This document shows, piece after piece, positions 45,942 to 56,433 of a stretch of DNA of 64,000 nt (position 1 is its first letter; each line of letters opens with the position of its first letter). The notes under the pieces were generated by a model. The model did not search any database and was not told where the DNA came from. It saw only the letters and a list, made by a program, of their open reading frames with translations. This DNA comes from Setoptus koraiensis (Eukaryota > Arthropoda): NCBI GenBank assembly GCA_048013815.1, contig CM106586.1:3782001-3846000 (forward strand), in the 5' to 3' direction. The translations under genes were made by a program, and so were the position numbers.

Positions 45942-47312
45942 TCAAATGAAATGTTCGACGTTATTTTCTAGCTCCATTAGTTCCTCATTAACTTCATCAA
46001 CATTGAGTTCATCAAGTGTTAGAGTTGGTATTAAAAGGTCGATATCATGATTATCTTGAATTATATTAGGTCCAGAGAGATTTTGTTGGCTTATGGCTGT
46101 TCTCGTATCTCCATAAAGATTATTAACTGTACCATCGCTGTCCCAATAAGGATGAGTGTGGGCGCATGGACTGAGAACTGAATCATTACTGGTTTGTCGT
46201 ATATGATAATTAGTTTGATTTAACCCTCCATTAGAGTTATGAATAAAAGGATGATTGGTGCAACTAGTAGACCTCTCTATTTCGAAACCTGCATTTCTTA
46301 TGATACCCTCGCGTTTTATCATCCTCACTCTATCTTTCTCTAGATCTATTAGGTTTTCCCGTGTTAAATATGATCCTGACGAGGATGGTCTATTATCACT
46401 ACTGCTGTAAACTGTCGATGCTGATTGAGTATGTTGATGAAATGATAGCCGCGCCTGTGGTTGATGTATCGGTTGCTGTTGTTGCTGATGAGGTTGAGAT
46501 GGTGGTTGCGGTTGGTGTTGCAGCGTCTGGTGTGGTGAAGGTTGGTGAGGAGATTGGTGTTGTGGTTGTGGCTGGTGTTGCGAAGGTTGGTGTAATGATG
46601 GTGGTTGGTGTTGAGGTTGAGGTGGTGGTTGATGTTGTGTAAGCAGCTGTTGGGGCTGCGGTTGCGGCTGAAGTTGTGTTGGCTGATGTTGAGGTGGTTG
46701 TGGTTGGATTTGTTGTTGTTGTTGCTGAGGCAATGCTGGTTGATGTTGTTGTTGGTGTATGTGATGATGGTGTTGGTGGTGTGAGCGTTGATGTGTGTGC
46801 TGTTGGTAAGGTTGTGGTTGATGTTGCTGCTGGTATTGTTGTTGTAAATGAATTTGCCAATTTAATTGATTTTGATTGTTGGGCTCATTTAGAATTGCAG
46901 GAGATGAATATAAGCGAGTATGATTGACTCTTGGCGCTGGTTGCGGAGCCACCTGTTGCTGTTGTAATTGGGGTTGTTGAGGCTGTTGTTGCTGTGATTG
47001 TGTTTGCGGCGGCGGGGGTGGTGGCTGCTGCTGCTGATGAAGATGATTATTATTATTGTTATTGTTGCTATTGTTGTTGTTGTTGTTGTTGTTGCTGTTG
47101 TTTGTTTTATTATTTAGGTTTGGCTTAAAAAAGGAGGAGGGTAGATCGCGCTCTATCATTGGCTTCTGTTGATTTGGTTTGAAGTGTTGAACTTTGTCAA
47201 AGTCAAATAATTGACCAAAGATCTCATCCCTGGAACCGTATTCCTTGAGTACTCCATTGCCAGTTTGTTGTTCAATAATGTGATTTGTACTACGAGAGCG
47301 ACTGTGGGCCAT
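45942..47312 (-). CDS. PolyQ/His/Pro-rich protein, 456 aa, function unknown
   Basis: Not recognised. Conserved-looking ends flank a long low-complexity core. Residues 1-68 contain GSRDEIFGQLFDFDKVQHF and ERDLPSSFFKP. Residues about 68-310 are poly-Asn, then poly-Gln, poly-Pro and an irregular His-Gln-Pro repeat. The C-terminal 140 residues contain LTRENLIDLEKDRVRMIKRE and an acidic Leu-rich end (PTLTLDELNVDEVNEELMEL) that could be an activation domain or helix. The start ATG at 47310-47312 is preceded by an in-frame TGA. Other frames across the repeat also stay open and are artefacts of it. A nuclear transcription-related role would suit the composition but is a guess. Confidence 0.7.
   Translation of the reverse strand: MAHSRSRSTNHIIEQQTGNGVLKEYGSRDEIFGQLFDFDKVQHFKPNQQKPMIERDLPSSFFKPNLNNKTNNSNNNNNNNNSNNNNNNNHLHQQQQPPPPPPQTQSQQQQPQQPQLQQQQVAPQPAPRVNHTRLYSSPAILNEPNNQNQLNWQIHLQQQYQQQHQPQPYQQHTHQRSHHQHHHHIHQQQHQPALPQQQQQQIQPQPPQHQPTQLQPQPQPQQLLTQHQPPPQPQHQPPSLHQPSQHQPQPQHQSPHQPSPHQTLQHQPQPPSQPHQQQQQPIHQPQARLSFHQHTQSASTVYSSSDNRPSSSGSYLTRENLIDLEKDRVRMIKREGIIRNAGFEIERSTSCTNHPFIHNSNGGLNQTNYHIRQTSNDSVLSPCAHTHPYWDSDGTVNNLYGDTRTAISQQNLSGPNIIQDNHDIDLLIPTLTLDELNVDEVNEELMELENNVEHFI
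46440..47105. repeat. CAA/CAG/CAT/CCA codon-repeat tract
   Basis: Imperfect triplet repeats within the coding sequence of the polyQ protein, encoding Gln, His, Pro and Asn runs. Interruptions and mixed synonymous codons suggest an old, protein-selected repeat, not a fresh expansion. Confidence 0.85.
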
Positions 47313-47318
47313 TGCTCA

Positions 47319-47336
47319 ATCGATACCGATATCGAT
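47319..47336. promoter_or_regulatory. DRE-like inverted pair upstream of polyQ gene
   Basis: ATCGATA (47319-47325) and TATCGAT (47330-47336) face each other with a 4-bp gap just 5' of the start codon. Each is one base short of the DREF-binding TATCGATA known from insects. Functional use is inference. Confidence 0.3.
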
Positions 47337-47877
47337 TTGGTGTATGATTAATTTAAAGATAATAATAATAATAATTTAGGATTTTAATAATAATTATGAT
47401 GGCAATAATGAAGTGGAGTGTAAATTAAAAAAATAAAGTAATAATAATAAATAGGGAGTCATTGATTGAGGTGAGATGAGAGGCAAGTGAATGGTTGTTG
47501 TGGTGGTCGTGGTTTCAACTGGTGCGCGTTGATGCACACTGCTAATAAGATGGCGACCACCACTGATTAGTGCACACACTAGCCTGTTGCTGCTGACCCT
47601 GCTCAACACCAGAGCACCAGCTACCACAACATCGCCAGCAACCACAGCTATAACAACCAGTGCACGCACGCACACACACAAGAGCGAAGAACAAAATGAT
47701 GATGAGAAAAGAATGTCTTTGTGTGTGTGCGTGCCTGTGTGAGCTGCCCCTCGACAAGAACACACAAGAAAGAGCCACCATGAGCCACCTCGTGAGAGAA
47801 GAGCCTGTTGCTCCCTCTCCCTCAATCGTTTTGTGCCTTCCCCCTCCCCTGGCTTGTTTGTGTGCGTGTGCTACGGA

Positions 47878-47933
47878 CTCTCTCTCTCTCTCTCTGGTAG
47901 AGTCTCCAGTGCAGAGAGAGAGAGAGAGAGACC
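47878..47933. repeat. (CT)n ... (GA)n mirror repeat
   Basis: A run of CT dinucleotides is followed about 20 bp later by a run of GA, so the two can pair into a hairpin. GAGA-type elements on both strands are typical of GAF-bound insect promoters; that role is inferred. Confidence 0.8.
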
Positions 47934-48263
47934 TATAAAACCAAATGTGACCACAACGACCAACATGCGAACTCTGTGTCCCAATCTCGCCACCCCCCGG
48001 CTGCCGCCCCTCACACCGTCGCTCGCACTGGTTCGTTCGTTACTTGCGTACTGCACACCGAATGCAAAAGCATGCAACAAGCATCATTCGATTCGGCAAT
48101 GACCGATGCGTGGTCAACGCGATTGATTGGTTATTTTGGAAAGCTGCCGCCAGGTTGTGCTTGGCTCTGTTTTGTTGCTGGTGCTGCTGGTGGGCACGCA
48201 CAGCGAACTTGGCCGTTGCCGCCTTCGAACTTCGAACTGTCGCGGCCGCGAAAGTTCCAAGTA

Positions 48264-48299
48264 AAATTAAATGGGGCACCTCGGCGTCCCATTTAATTT
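48264..48299. repeat. Perfect 12-bp inverted repeat
   Basis: AAATTAAATGGG (48264-48275) is mirrored by CCCATTTAATTT (48288-48299), with a 12-nt G+C-rich spacer. Confidence 0.85.
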
Positions 48300-48798
48300 G
48301 AACGGAGCTAGCGCGAGCGATTGGCGATTCTGGCGGGCCAATCAGAACGCTTACTTTAGAACGAATGGTTCGAAATAGTTCGTCGCGGTAAACCGAATAT
48401 TTTGCACAAATAGATCAATTGACAAGAAATGATAAGCCAGAAATTGAGCCAGTGACTAGGGACACATCTATCTGGGCGTGATTACCATTCAAGGCAGATA
48501 AGTATTTTACATCTCATAAACGTACATCGCGTAGCTCGCGTACAATGTTGCTGTCGTTATGTTGCTGCTGTTATGTTGCTGTTGTTGCTGTTTCTTCGTG
48601 TTAAATATCAACGATAATAATGATTATGGTAATAGTGATAATAGTCAGTAATATTGATAGTCATTTGCACCATAAATTGCTTTGTGCTTGATGTTTCGTG
48701 GCGGACACATGTCGAAGCCTTCATAATGTCGATATGTTGTCTATGCTCATCATCTTCCAAACAATCGCTTTGAGGTCGTCGTATCACGGCATTTGCAC

Positions 48799-49560
48799 TC
48801 ACAAGATCATACTCTTGAATAGATTAGCGTTAGAATATAAATCCGAGTTGAAATGACGTATAGTCTTGCCAGCCCACCTATATGAATAGTAAACGGTGAA
48901 AACAAGAAAGATGATGAGATCAATGCCAGTTCACGTTGACGCCGATAATCGACCTGTTCTGTATCTAGCTTACCTGTCGGTGTAAAACGGGCTAGACTTG
49001 TCTTGGTACTCAAATTCCTCTGAGTCTGTTAGTGTTGAGGCTTTGTTGGGCAAATTCGGCCTGTATGATTGTGGATTTATGGAACCCAACGATTGTCTCC
49101 TGTTTGCTGATGAGCTGCTCCAGTTGTCATCTGATAGGGATGCATTAAATGATGACCTGTATATTATGTCGGGGGTGTTGTTTGCACGACGCGCAGGAAC
49201 AAACAATCCCAATTCGGTATCGAAATCCGTTAAATTATCGAATCGTTGTCGTGTTATTAATGGTTCATTATGATTATTGTTTGAGAGTATTGTTCTAGAA
49301 TTGTTATTGTTATTAGTAGTACTAGTTGTTATAGTAGTATTATTGTCTTGTTGATTGCTAATAGATGGTAAATACCCCGTATTTGCATTCCTGACAGACC
49401 ATGGTAATTCTGTGTTGAATTTTCTGCTGTCAATTTCGCCTATTTTGTCACTATACAACGAATTGCCGTACTCTACATTTTTACCATAAATTGTTGAATG
49501 AGGTCGCTTCCAAACTTTAGGTACAAGAATCTTCTTTGAATTTGTGCTTGTTGAGGCCAT
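48799..49560 (-). CDS. Unknown protein, 221 aa, two exons
   Basis: Not recognised. Exon 1 49560-48974 and exon 2 48877-48799 are joined by a 96-bp intron (GTAAGC...ATATAG), phase 2, giving an Arg codon across the junction. The N-terminal 35 residues look most constrained (PKVWKRPHSTIYGKNVEYGN then SLYSDKIGEIDSRK); the middle is Asn/Thr/Ser-rich; a second conserved-looking part is FDTELGLFVPARRANNTPDI and SSPFYTDR. Exon 2 adds WAGKTIRHFNSDLYSNANLF. An alternative donor GTGAGT overlaps the stop of exon 2 and could lead to the open frame at 48608-48790. The splice donor is strong, the acceptor fair. No membrane segment. A cytoskeletal or muscle-type protein is imaginable but not shown. Confidence 0.6.
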
Positions 49561-52011
49561 CTTGATGATGTCTGAATGTTACAATAATTATTATTGTTTG
49601 TTATTTAATGTTCAATTATTGAGGTGTTGATGACCAGAAGTGTTAATTTCCTTCGTTTATTTGTCTGTTTGTCTTGGTGCTCTTCTTTGAAATGCACAAT
49701 TGATTTTGATTTCTGATTTGGACGTCACGGTCAGGATAACTTTCTTAATCTAAACAACTAACCTTAGTAAATGGATAAAAGACGACACGCACAAAGTATA
49801 GAATTATTAGTGTTGGATGCTGAGTGTTGAGTTACTCAACTTGATATGAGTATGAAAACTACTGTGACAAATAGAAATCATTAGATAGTAGCCACTACAA
49901 AAAAAAAGATATCTTCATTTGTTCTGCAATAACATACGAGGAAAGACTAGGCGATCATCTTTGACTTTATTCTTTTCGTGCGACTTCAATTTCCACTTCT
50001 ATAGAAATAATAAATTGTTTGATATACTGACTTGTTGACAATATTATTAATTTAATGTTTGCAAAGATTTAAACAATCAAAGGATTCAACTTCTGTCCCT
50101 TGTAGTTTATAGCTCTAGTCTGCAGACTTTTAACTTATGACTCAAATGTAACTTTACCCTCTTCTTTGCTATCAAGGTGAAGCAGCCGTCTAAGCGCTCG
50201 TAACAGTTGCTTGAACTTGAATTATCCTAATTATTCTATGTTAATTTCACTGTGACAAAAACAACAAACAATACTAAAGAAAGATGGTACGAATGACGTG
50301 GCCAGGACGATTTAGTTGTACAACTACTATTCATGTAGAATATTTGATGATGGAAAGGTTGTTAATACTTACGTTCTTGAAACAAACTCTATTGTACTGC
50401 ATGATGGACCCTATCCAAACCTACATTCTGCACATTTATTAGCACTACTGTTCTTCTGAATGAATTCCTCTACTGTGTGTATTTTGAGTGCAAGATTCAG
50501 AAGGCAAGAGAATGCCTTATCAACTGGGGTTGACTTCTCGCGTGACTAAATCTATTTTCGATGCCATAACTAAGTCAGTCGTCTTAGAGGAATCTAATTT
50601 ACAGCCTAAACTGTTATAGATGATGGTGATATAACTTATGAAAAGCAAATGCACTGATCAGCAGTTGTTACTAAAATACAAGCTCCAGAACATTCATCCT
50701 ATGGTAGCTTCTTCGCATAATTCTCAAGTCGACTTAGGGCTCGACCCCTTTAAGTCTTAGAACTCCGTATCATTACTGTATACAAGATGAAATTAACAAC
50801 TACCGAACTGCCAAACAAAGATGGCCAACAAATCACAAAAAGAGCAACAGTCGATTATGTAAATAGATAAATAAACATCTCAACTCATCGCTATCTACTC
50901 AATCTCCTTTTTCAATATCCAGCCCAAAAAGAGTATACAAGACTTTATTTTCTTGTTATAAAGTGCAAAACGACATAGTACTGATATATCTGAGCTAGCA
51001 AAATGTAACATCATAATCATTGTATGCGCGTTTCTTTGACTGCAAATAATTTAGTCGAGTTTTTATTATTGTGGGCGTCCGGATTCATATGAACCATGAA
51101 ACATACTAGCTGTGACGTAGAATATCCGTATGAACAAAGAAGAACAACAATTTATTCTTAAGTTTGAGAGAAGTGACTTATATAAGACAAAGTTGATATG
51201 AAAGAAAATCAAGTTTATATGAACAATATGAAGACTTCCTCTTGCTTTTCATGGCGACAAACTTCATCGTTAATGATATTTATGGTCTTCTGCTATCCTT
51301 AAGACAAAAGCATCAACATTATTATGCTTTCGAAACGACTTGTCTCAAGTCAGAATCCTTCGTTGTTGTATGCCATGGAATATAATCTTAGGTACCTCAA
51401 ACTTCACAAATGCTCTATCTAAATGAATGAGATTCTATAATAGGTGGCAAGATGCCAACTATTTGCCAATCTTTACTTGCGAACGATGCCAATATGTATG
51501 CAATCCTACTGAACTTCATCCATCACTCGACATACTACCAAATAATTTGTTGTATAAGTCTAGTCAGATTGATCTCTCGAAAGAACAAAATTGAGCTGTG
51601 TTATCGAGATGCTACTGGTGGATTTCTGTCGGATTTACATATGCATAGAGACGATCGGAAATCATTGCGCTTCTTTCATGTAATCATCATGCTTCTCATT
51701 GACTGACATATATAAATTCGATAATTTCTCTTTCCCATGACCAAATGCATAGATGGCCAGTCGATGAATTCATAAATTGTACTCTAGAGAAGCATCCATA
51801 TTTTTAGACAAGATAGCCGGTAATTGATCGGCACATTCGAACGATTTTGTTTTAGCTATCATGTCCGCCATAAACATCTTTATTTGACGGGTGGACAGAG
51901 ACACCTAAAAGGATTTAGACATTTTGCTAAGTCCCATCTTTTCGAGCATTTCTTTACCATCATAATTTAAATAATTTTTGGAAAAATAAATTATTATTGC
52001 CTACTGGAAAG
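49561..52011. other. Intergenic region before ZFAND1 3' end
   Basis: About 2.4 kb, AT-rich, no supported gene. The open frame at 51452-51706 matches nothing known. A minus-strand stretch at about 51775-51980 reads briefly like coding sequence, with a stop and possible acceptor between two parts, but lacks a start or partner. The region nearest 52011 is the ZFAND1 3' UTR. Confidence 0.45.
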
Positions 52012-52848
52012 TTAAATTCGAGGTTTCACATAACTGATAATTAGATCATCGCCATCTTCGAGCGTTCCATCTGATATGAAATCCGCAAATTTCTTTTGTG
52101 AATCTAATTCAAAACAAGCTCTAGCCTGTTTTAGTACTAATTGATCTGCTTGAGCAATATTATTACAATTTGTCAAATTTAGTTGTATTGCGATCCAATC
52201 AATCAATTTACCCACAGGCATATTCCTTGAGGTGAATACATTCAGTTGCTGTACTGACAATTTGTTGTCACCAGTCGATAGGGTTGTTTTAGGTTCGTAT
52301 TCAACATGAAAATGCAACCGATCGGCCACGGGTATGTTGGGCGGTCCTTTAGCTGATTGTTTGATCTTCATGATACGTATACGCTTAGCCAGCTGCTGGT
52401 TTTTATTTGTAGTTCCATAGGCTTGTCCCTGTACACCAGTGTTACCATCTTTCCTCAATTTCTCCAATATTTCCTGATTCCTTTTCACTTTTTCATCCTG
52501 CTCTAATCTGTTTAACCTCGCTATATCTAGCTGCTCTCTGGTAGGGGAGCAGTTATGTTGGTGTCGGTGAGCAAGACAATATTTTCCCTTGCATAATGGA
52601 CATTCTACTAAGGCTAATTCTGACGTAGACTGCTTACAAAACTCGCAGAGACTTTTAGGTATAGGCTTATTTTCCGAAACCTTGCTGTCGTCGGCATCAG
52701 TATTGGATGTCAATTCTATTGGACAGTCAGACCCGTGATTGTTCTTGTGTTCTGTACAAACCATCTTGTTGCAATAAGCGCATCGGAATGGTAAGAAATC
52801 TGTCCTATTACATATCTCACATGTTGCACCGATATGTGGTAGTTCCAT
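52012..52848 (-). CDS. ZFAND1, AN1-type zinc-finger protein
   Basis: Stress-granule clearance factor that links the 26S proteasome and p97/VCP to arsenite-induced granules. It is 278 aa (human 268), intron-free. Two AN1 zinc fingers: the first at about residues 10-45 (CEICNRTDFLPFRCAYCNKM then CTEHKNNHGSDCP), the second at about 68-108 (CEFCKQSTSELALVECPLCK then YCLAHRHQHNC). A basic coiled segment (LAKRIRIMKIKQSAKG) follows, then a ubiquitin-like C-terminal domain ending DGDDLIISYVK, which in human binds p97. All metal ligands appear present. It is head-to-head with MSH4 across 1.5 kb. Confidence 0.93.
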   Translation of the reverse strand: MELPHIGATCEICNRTDFLPFRCAYCNKMVCTEHKNNHGSDCPIELTSNTDADDSKVSENKPIPKSLCEFCKQSTSELALVECPLCKGKYCLAHRHQHNCSPTREQLDIARLNRLEQDEKVKRNQEILEKLRKDGNTGVQGQAYGTTNKNQQLAKRIRIMKIKQSAKGPPNIPVADRLHFHVEYEPKTTLSTGDNKLSVQQLNVFTSRNMPVGKLIDWIAIQLNLTNCNNIAQADQLVLKQARACFELDSQKKFADFISDGTLEDGDDLIISYVKPRI

Positions 52849-54365
52849 TGTTTCTTGTTTTTCCTAATTCACTTCTTTTGTGTTACATCCGTTTATGTTA
52901 TGAATGAATATTTGCTCCTACTGGTACGCCGATTCGCATGAAGCTAACAAATATTTTTCATGATGGGTGATTATCATGGGTTCATTGATTACAGCACAAT
53001 TAAAATTGATCCCGATGAGACAATCTGAACCTGCAGTTAAGCGCACATTTCAAAAAACTCATTGATTCAATCAATTTGATTGTGAGTCATTGTGACAGAA
53101 TGGATGAGCATAGGGGAAGGTTTTAATCCAAAAACATTAGTATTTGTAGCTCCTTTAGATAGATCCTTTGGTCTTTTCTTCAGAATTGAGGACCAGAAAA
53201 GTGCAGATTTCGGACGCAATCAGCTGATCCTCTTATTTGTCTCGCCCACTCACGAGCCTTTTTCTGTGGGCACGTCTCGGGACGAACTAGAAGCAGGAAA
53301 GGCGCGAAAGAGAAGGTAGACAACAACACTATATAGTACCATTGTAATTTGAAGGATCTTTGAACAGTATTCATATGTCTTCATATATGTTTAGATTTTG
53401 GTTGTGAATGTGCAACTTTCGTCAGACTGGGGCCTCGGTGACGACGGCGTGACTTATCGTTCTAGTTGATTACTTTCGATTGCGCCCCAGATGCTTTCGA
53501 GAATCTTATAAATTATCTTATCTTATATTCATTTATTACGCTAGTCAATGATAGTAAAAACTGCCTGCCATTGAGGCCCCAAAGCACAAAACGAATACAA
53601 AGACTTGGGAACGAGAGGATCGGGTCAAATGTATGTAGTTGAGCGAATTTCCCAGCATGGAAAGGTAGGTACGAAGAAACTTGTTTAGCTGGCGGAACTA
53701 GATCTCAAAGGAATGAAACTACTCTTAGGAGTTGGGTGTGAATTCTAGTGCGAGTTATCGTTGGGTTTTCGTCAGCATCATGGGATACACTATTGAGACA
53801 CAGAATGGACCTAGAAAACGAGCAACCGTTGCGTGCCCTTACTAATCCTGACCATTTACACGTTTTCTTCTTTGTTCTCGCAGTATTTTGGTTAATTTCT
53901 TGCATAATGCAACATGAAGAATGCCGCTCGTCAGAGACTAAGCTGCTCCTACGGCCTTCGAATCGCATCTGACAGCTTGACGTCTTTGCCAGAAAATACC
54001 GAATCTGGGAGTTGATGCTACCCAGACTGGCTCTCGTTGTTAGAGGCGCAATCATTTCAGCAGTTCATGTAACACAGAGTTGCCACGCGCATAAGTTCGA
54101 AAGTTGCACACACACGCAAACACACGCAAAATAGAACTTTTCCTTCCGGAATCCGGACACCCCTTTATCATTCGATCAGTGAGAGCGACGCAGCTAAATA
54201 TACTCTAGATAAAAATAAATATGTGCTCAATCACAATCAACAAATTGAAATTTATGTACACGTAAGATTTTTTTGGCAGACACAGAATTCGCTCATTAAT
54301 ATTTCCTCTTCATTTTTATTGAATTTAATTTAGATTGTTCTAATTACAAAATCAAACGATTGAAA
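52849..54365. other. Divergent ZFAND1 / MSH4 spacer
   Basis: 1.5 kb. I looked for upstream MSH4 exons (connector domain) and found none convincing. The sequence between a possible acceptor TTTAG at 54333 and the ATG at 54366 is open in the MSH4 frame, so upstream exons remain possible. The open frames at 53092-53319 and 53705-54055 match nothing. Confidence 0.4.
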
Positions 54366-56198
54366 ATGGACAATCAACAGCTTGTTACTACTAACGACGA
54401 AGATCAAATCCTTCTGGTTAACACTGTGATGGGATCAAATCTTCGAGATCTACAACTGGGCAAGGTTTGCTACATCGATGAGGAGACAATAAAATCACTA
54501 GAACTAATAGAGAATAACCTAGAGCCAAGGAATAGATATCATTCATTATACGGGGCGATAAAGACAACAAAAACATCATGTGGAGCGAAGACTTTGAAAT
54601 CAAACATAATACGACCCGCTGCACATTTGGAGACCATTGAGGAGAGACTTGATTGTGTCCAGTACCTGATTCAGCATCCGGATGTGCTCGCTTTGATACA
54701 AGCATCTATGCACAAATTCAGCTTTATAGACTTGGAGCACTTAGTAAACGAATTAGTACATACATCAGGAAATTGTAGAACAGTGAGCATCAAAACGGCA
54801 GAAAAACGACTTGAGATTCTTATAAGTGTAAGAAGAATGCTGTTTTATGTTGAACATCTAAAAGAAGCCATGTGTAGAGCCGATCAACCAACAATAAGCT
54901 CTTATTGCGAAGTGCTACAGGATCCCAGCTTCGATGCCATATCCAATGAGATTGATGATATGATACGAAGAGATTTCATTGAAGAGAAAAAATCCAAGAA
55001 AGCGGACAAAAGAGATCTGCTGAACGCTATCAAGAGCAACAAAGAGTTACTATTGGATATAACTAGAAAAACGTATCTTGAGGCCATTGCAGAAATGGAG
55101 GATTATGTTCAGGAACTGGCCGTTGAGGTAAACCTTCCGTTGAGATTAAACCATCAACTAGGTAGAGGTTATTTTCTGCAATTGAATAGAGACGCTGTTG
55201 GGCCTCACTTCAAGATGCCATCAATTTTCCAACGTGTCTATACTACCAGAAACATTCACACTTTTACTACTACTGATCTGATGCGCTGTAATGTTCGAGT
55301 GAATATGTCATATGACAATACTCTCAAGATGTCCAATGACATGCTCGACAGCCTTATAAACCGTGTCACCGCTTATTCCACGCCACTGTTCAAAATACTA
55401 GAGGTTGTTGGTTTCATCGACATGATCATTGGATTTGCCGAGATATCTTATGATCCAAAAAGAAGACTGGTGAGGCCTCAGTTTAACAACAAAGGAATTG
55501 AAATAATCGGAGGCCGTCATATGATTTTGGAGACAGTTTTGGAGAAGAGTCGAGAGAGAATTAGGTCAAATAATACTTCCCTTATGGGCCACAACTTTGC
55601 TTTGATCACAGGTCCGAATATGGGAGGTAAGACTGTTTATCTGAAACAAGTCGCCATAATTCAAATCATGGCACAAATGGGTTGCTTTGTACCTGCTGAG
55701 AGCGCCAACCTTGTAGTTCATGACAAAATTATAGTTCGCTCCGGCAGTGATAACGAATTTGAATCAACTTGCTCTTCGTTCATGAATGAAATGAAAGGAC
55801 TACGTAATGTTTTGCAAGAGGACAATCGCACTTCTCTTATCATTATAGATGAACTTGGAAGAGGTACATCATACGAAGATGGAGCCTCCTACAGTTTTGC
55901 AGTTGCGGAGGAACTGGCTTCGAGGAAAGACGTATTTACCTTGTTCGCGACACATTTTCCATTGCTACGATCGCTTAGCGAATTCTACAATAATGTCAAA
56001 GTATGTCAGTTCAGAATGAAAGAAGATAATTCAGGATTGATATTTTCCCATGAACTCGATGAAGATGCTTTTGATAATGTTCATTATGGACTGAAACTGG
56101 CCGAGTATAGTGCTCTACCAAAAGAAATCATAGAAATCGCGAAAAGTTATTTAGCCAGCAACATACAGTTACAACATATTAGATATAGTCGTTATTGA
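54366..56198 (+). CDS. MSH4-like meiotic MutS homologue, N-terminally short
   Basis: MSH4 with MSH5 forms the MutSgamma clamp that stabilises recombination intermediates for crossovers in meiosis. It is 610 aa from the ATG at 54366; animal MSH4 proteins are near 900. The sequence begins at the core: CYIDEETIKSLELIENN and YGAIKTTKTSCGAKTLKSNI align with human MSH4, then the lever and clamp helices (SLPLR-like LPLRLNHQLGRGYFLQL), and the ATPase with Walker A GPNMGGKT near residue 416, FMNEMK, and Walker B LIIIDELGRGTS, then FATHFPLL. Missing are the N-terminal connector region and about 100 residues after the ATPase. No mismatch-reading domain I is present, as expected for MSH4. Single exon as read. 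MSH4 over MSH5 or MSH2 rests on these matches. Confidence 0.85.
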   Translation: MDNQQLVTTNDEDQILLVNTVMGSNLRDLQLGKVCYIDEETIKSLELIENNLEPRNRYHSLYGAIKTTKTSCGAKTLKSNIIRPAAHLETIEERLDCVQYLIQHPDVLALIQASMHKFSFIDLEHLVNELVHTSGNCRTVSIKTAEKRLEILISVRRMLFYVEHLKEAMCRADQPTISSYCEVLQDPSFDAISNEIDDMIRRDFIEEKKSKKADKRDLLNAIKSNKELLLDITRKTYLEAIAEMEDYVQELAVEVNLPLRLNHQLGRGYFLQLNRDAVGPHFKMPSIFQRVYTTRNIHTFTTTDLMRCNVRVNMSYDNTLKMSNDMLDSLINRVTAYSTPLFKILEVVGFIDMIIGFAEISYDPKRRLVRPQFNNKGIEIIGGRHMILETVLEKSRERIRSNNTSLMGHNFALITGPNMGGKTVYLKQVAIIQIMAQMGCFVPAESANLVVHDKIIVRSGSDNEFESTCSSFMNEMKGLRNVLQEDNRTSLIIIDELGRGTSYEDGASYSFAVAEELASRKDVFTLFATHFPLLRSLSEFYNNVKVCQFRMKEDNSGLIFSHELDEDAFDNVHYGLKLAEYSALPKEIIEIAKSYLASNIQLQHIRYSRY

Positions 56199-56433
56199 TG
56201 GTATTTATCAGAATCGTATCATATTTAAACAACGTTTACTGCTTAAGGTATCCTTCATCTTCAGAGTAGATTATGAAACTTAGTTTCGATAGTAATTTTT
56301 TCTGTGATGTCTGTAATAGTTTGTGTGAGTGTGTGAATGAATTTTTTTTTTGTGATAAATTTTGTTGACTCAATTTGAATATAATTAGAACAATCTTACA
56401 TAAACTTTTGTCCTGTGTAACATGATGTAAAAA

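Larger units (their letters stand above)
47313..48798. other. G+C-richer upstream region of the polyQ gene
   Basis: No gene supported; many overlapping open frames here are by-products of simple sequence. It holds the (CT)n/(GA)n mirror at 47878-47933, a C-rich stretch at about 47985-48025, an inverted CCAAT pair (GATTGG near 48319 and CCAATC near 48339) and a 12-bp hairpin at 48264-48299. It is probably a promoter region. Confidence 0.45.

Noticed and set aside
46361-47128. Val/Ala-rich and Thr-rich frames across the polyQ tract
   Set aside because: Shadows of the CAN-type codon repeat of the real minus-strand gene read in other phases.
47394-48301. Cluster of 60-140-codon frames
   Set aside because: They conflict with each other, arise from CA, CT and GCTG simple repeats and have no recognisable product.
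51775-51980. Minus-strand stretch reading LEKMGLSKMSKSF, stop, then STRQIKMFMADMIAKTKSFE
   Set aside because: Looked like an exon after ZFAND1, and includes KMSKS as in class I tRNA synthetases, but there is no upstream donor, start or neighbouring synthetase sequence; most likely 3' UTR and chance.
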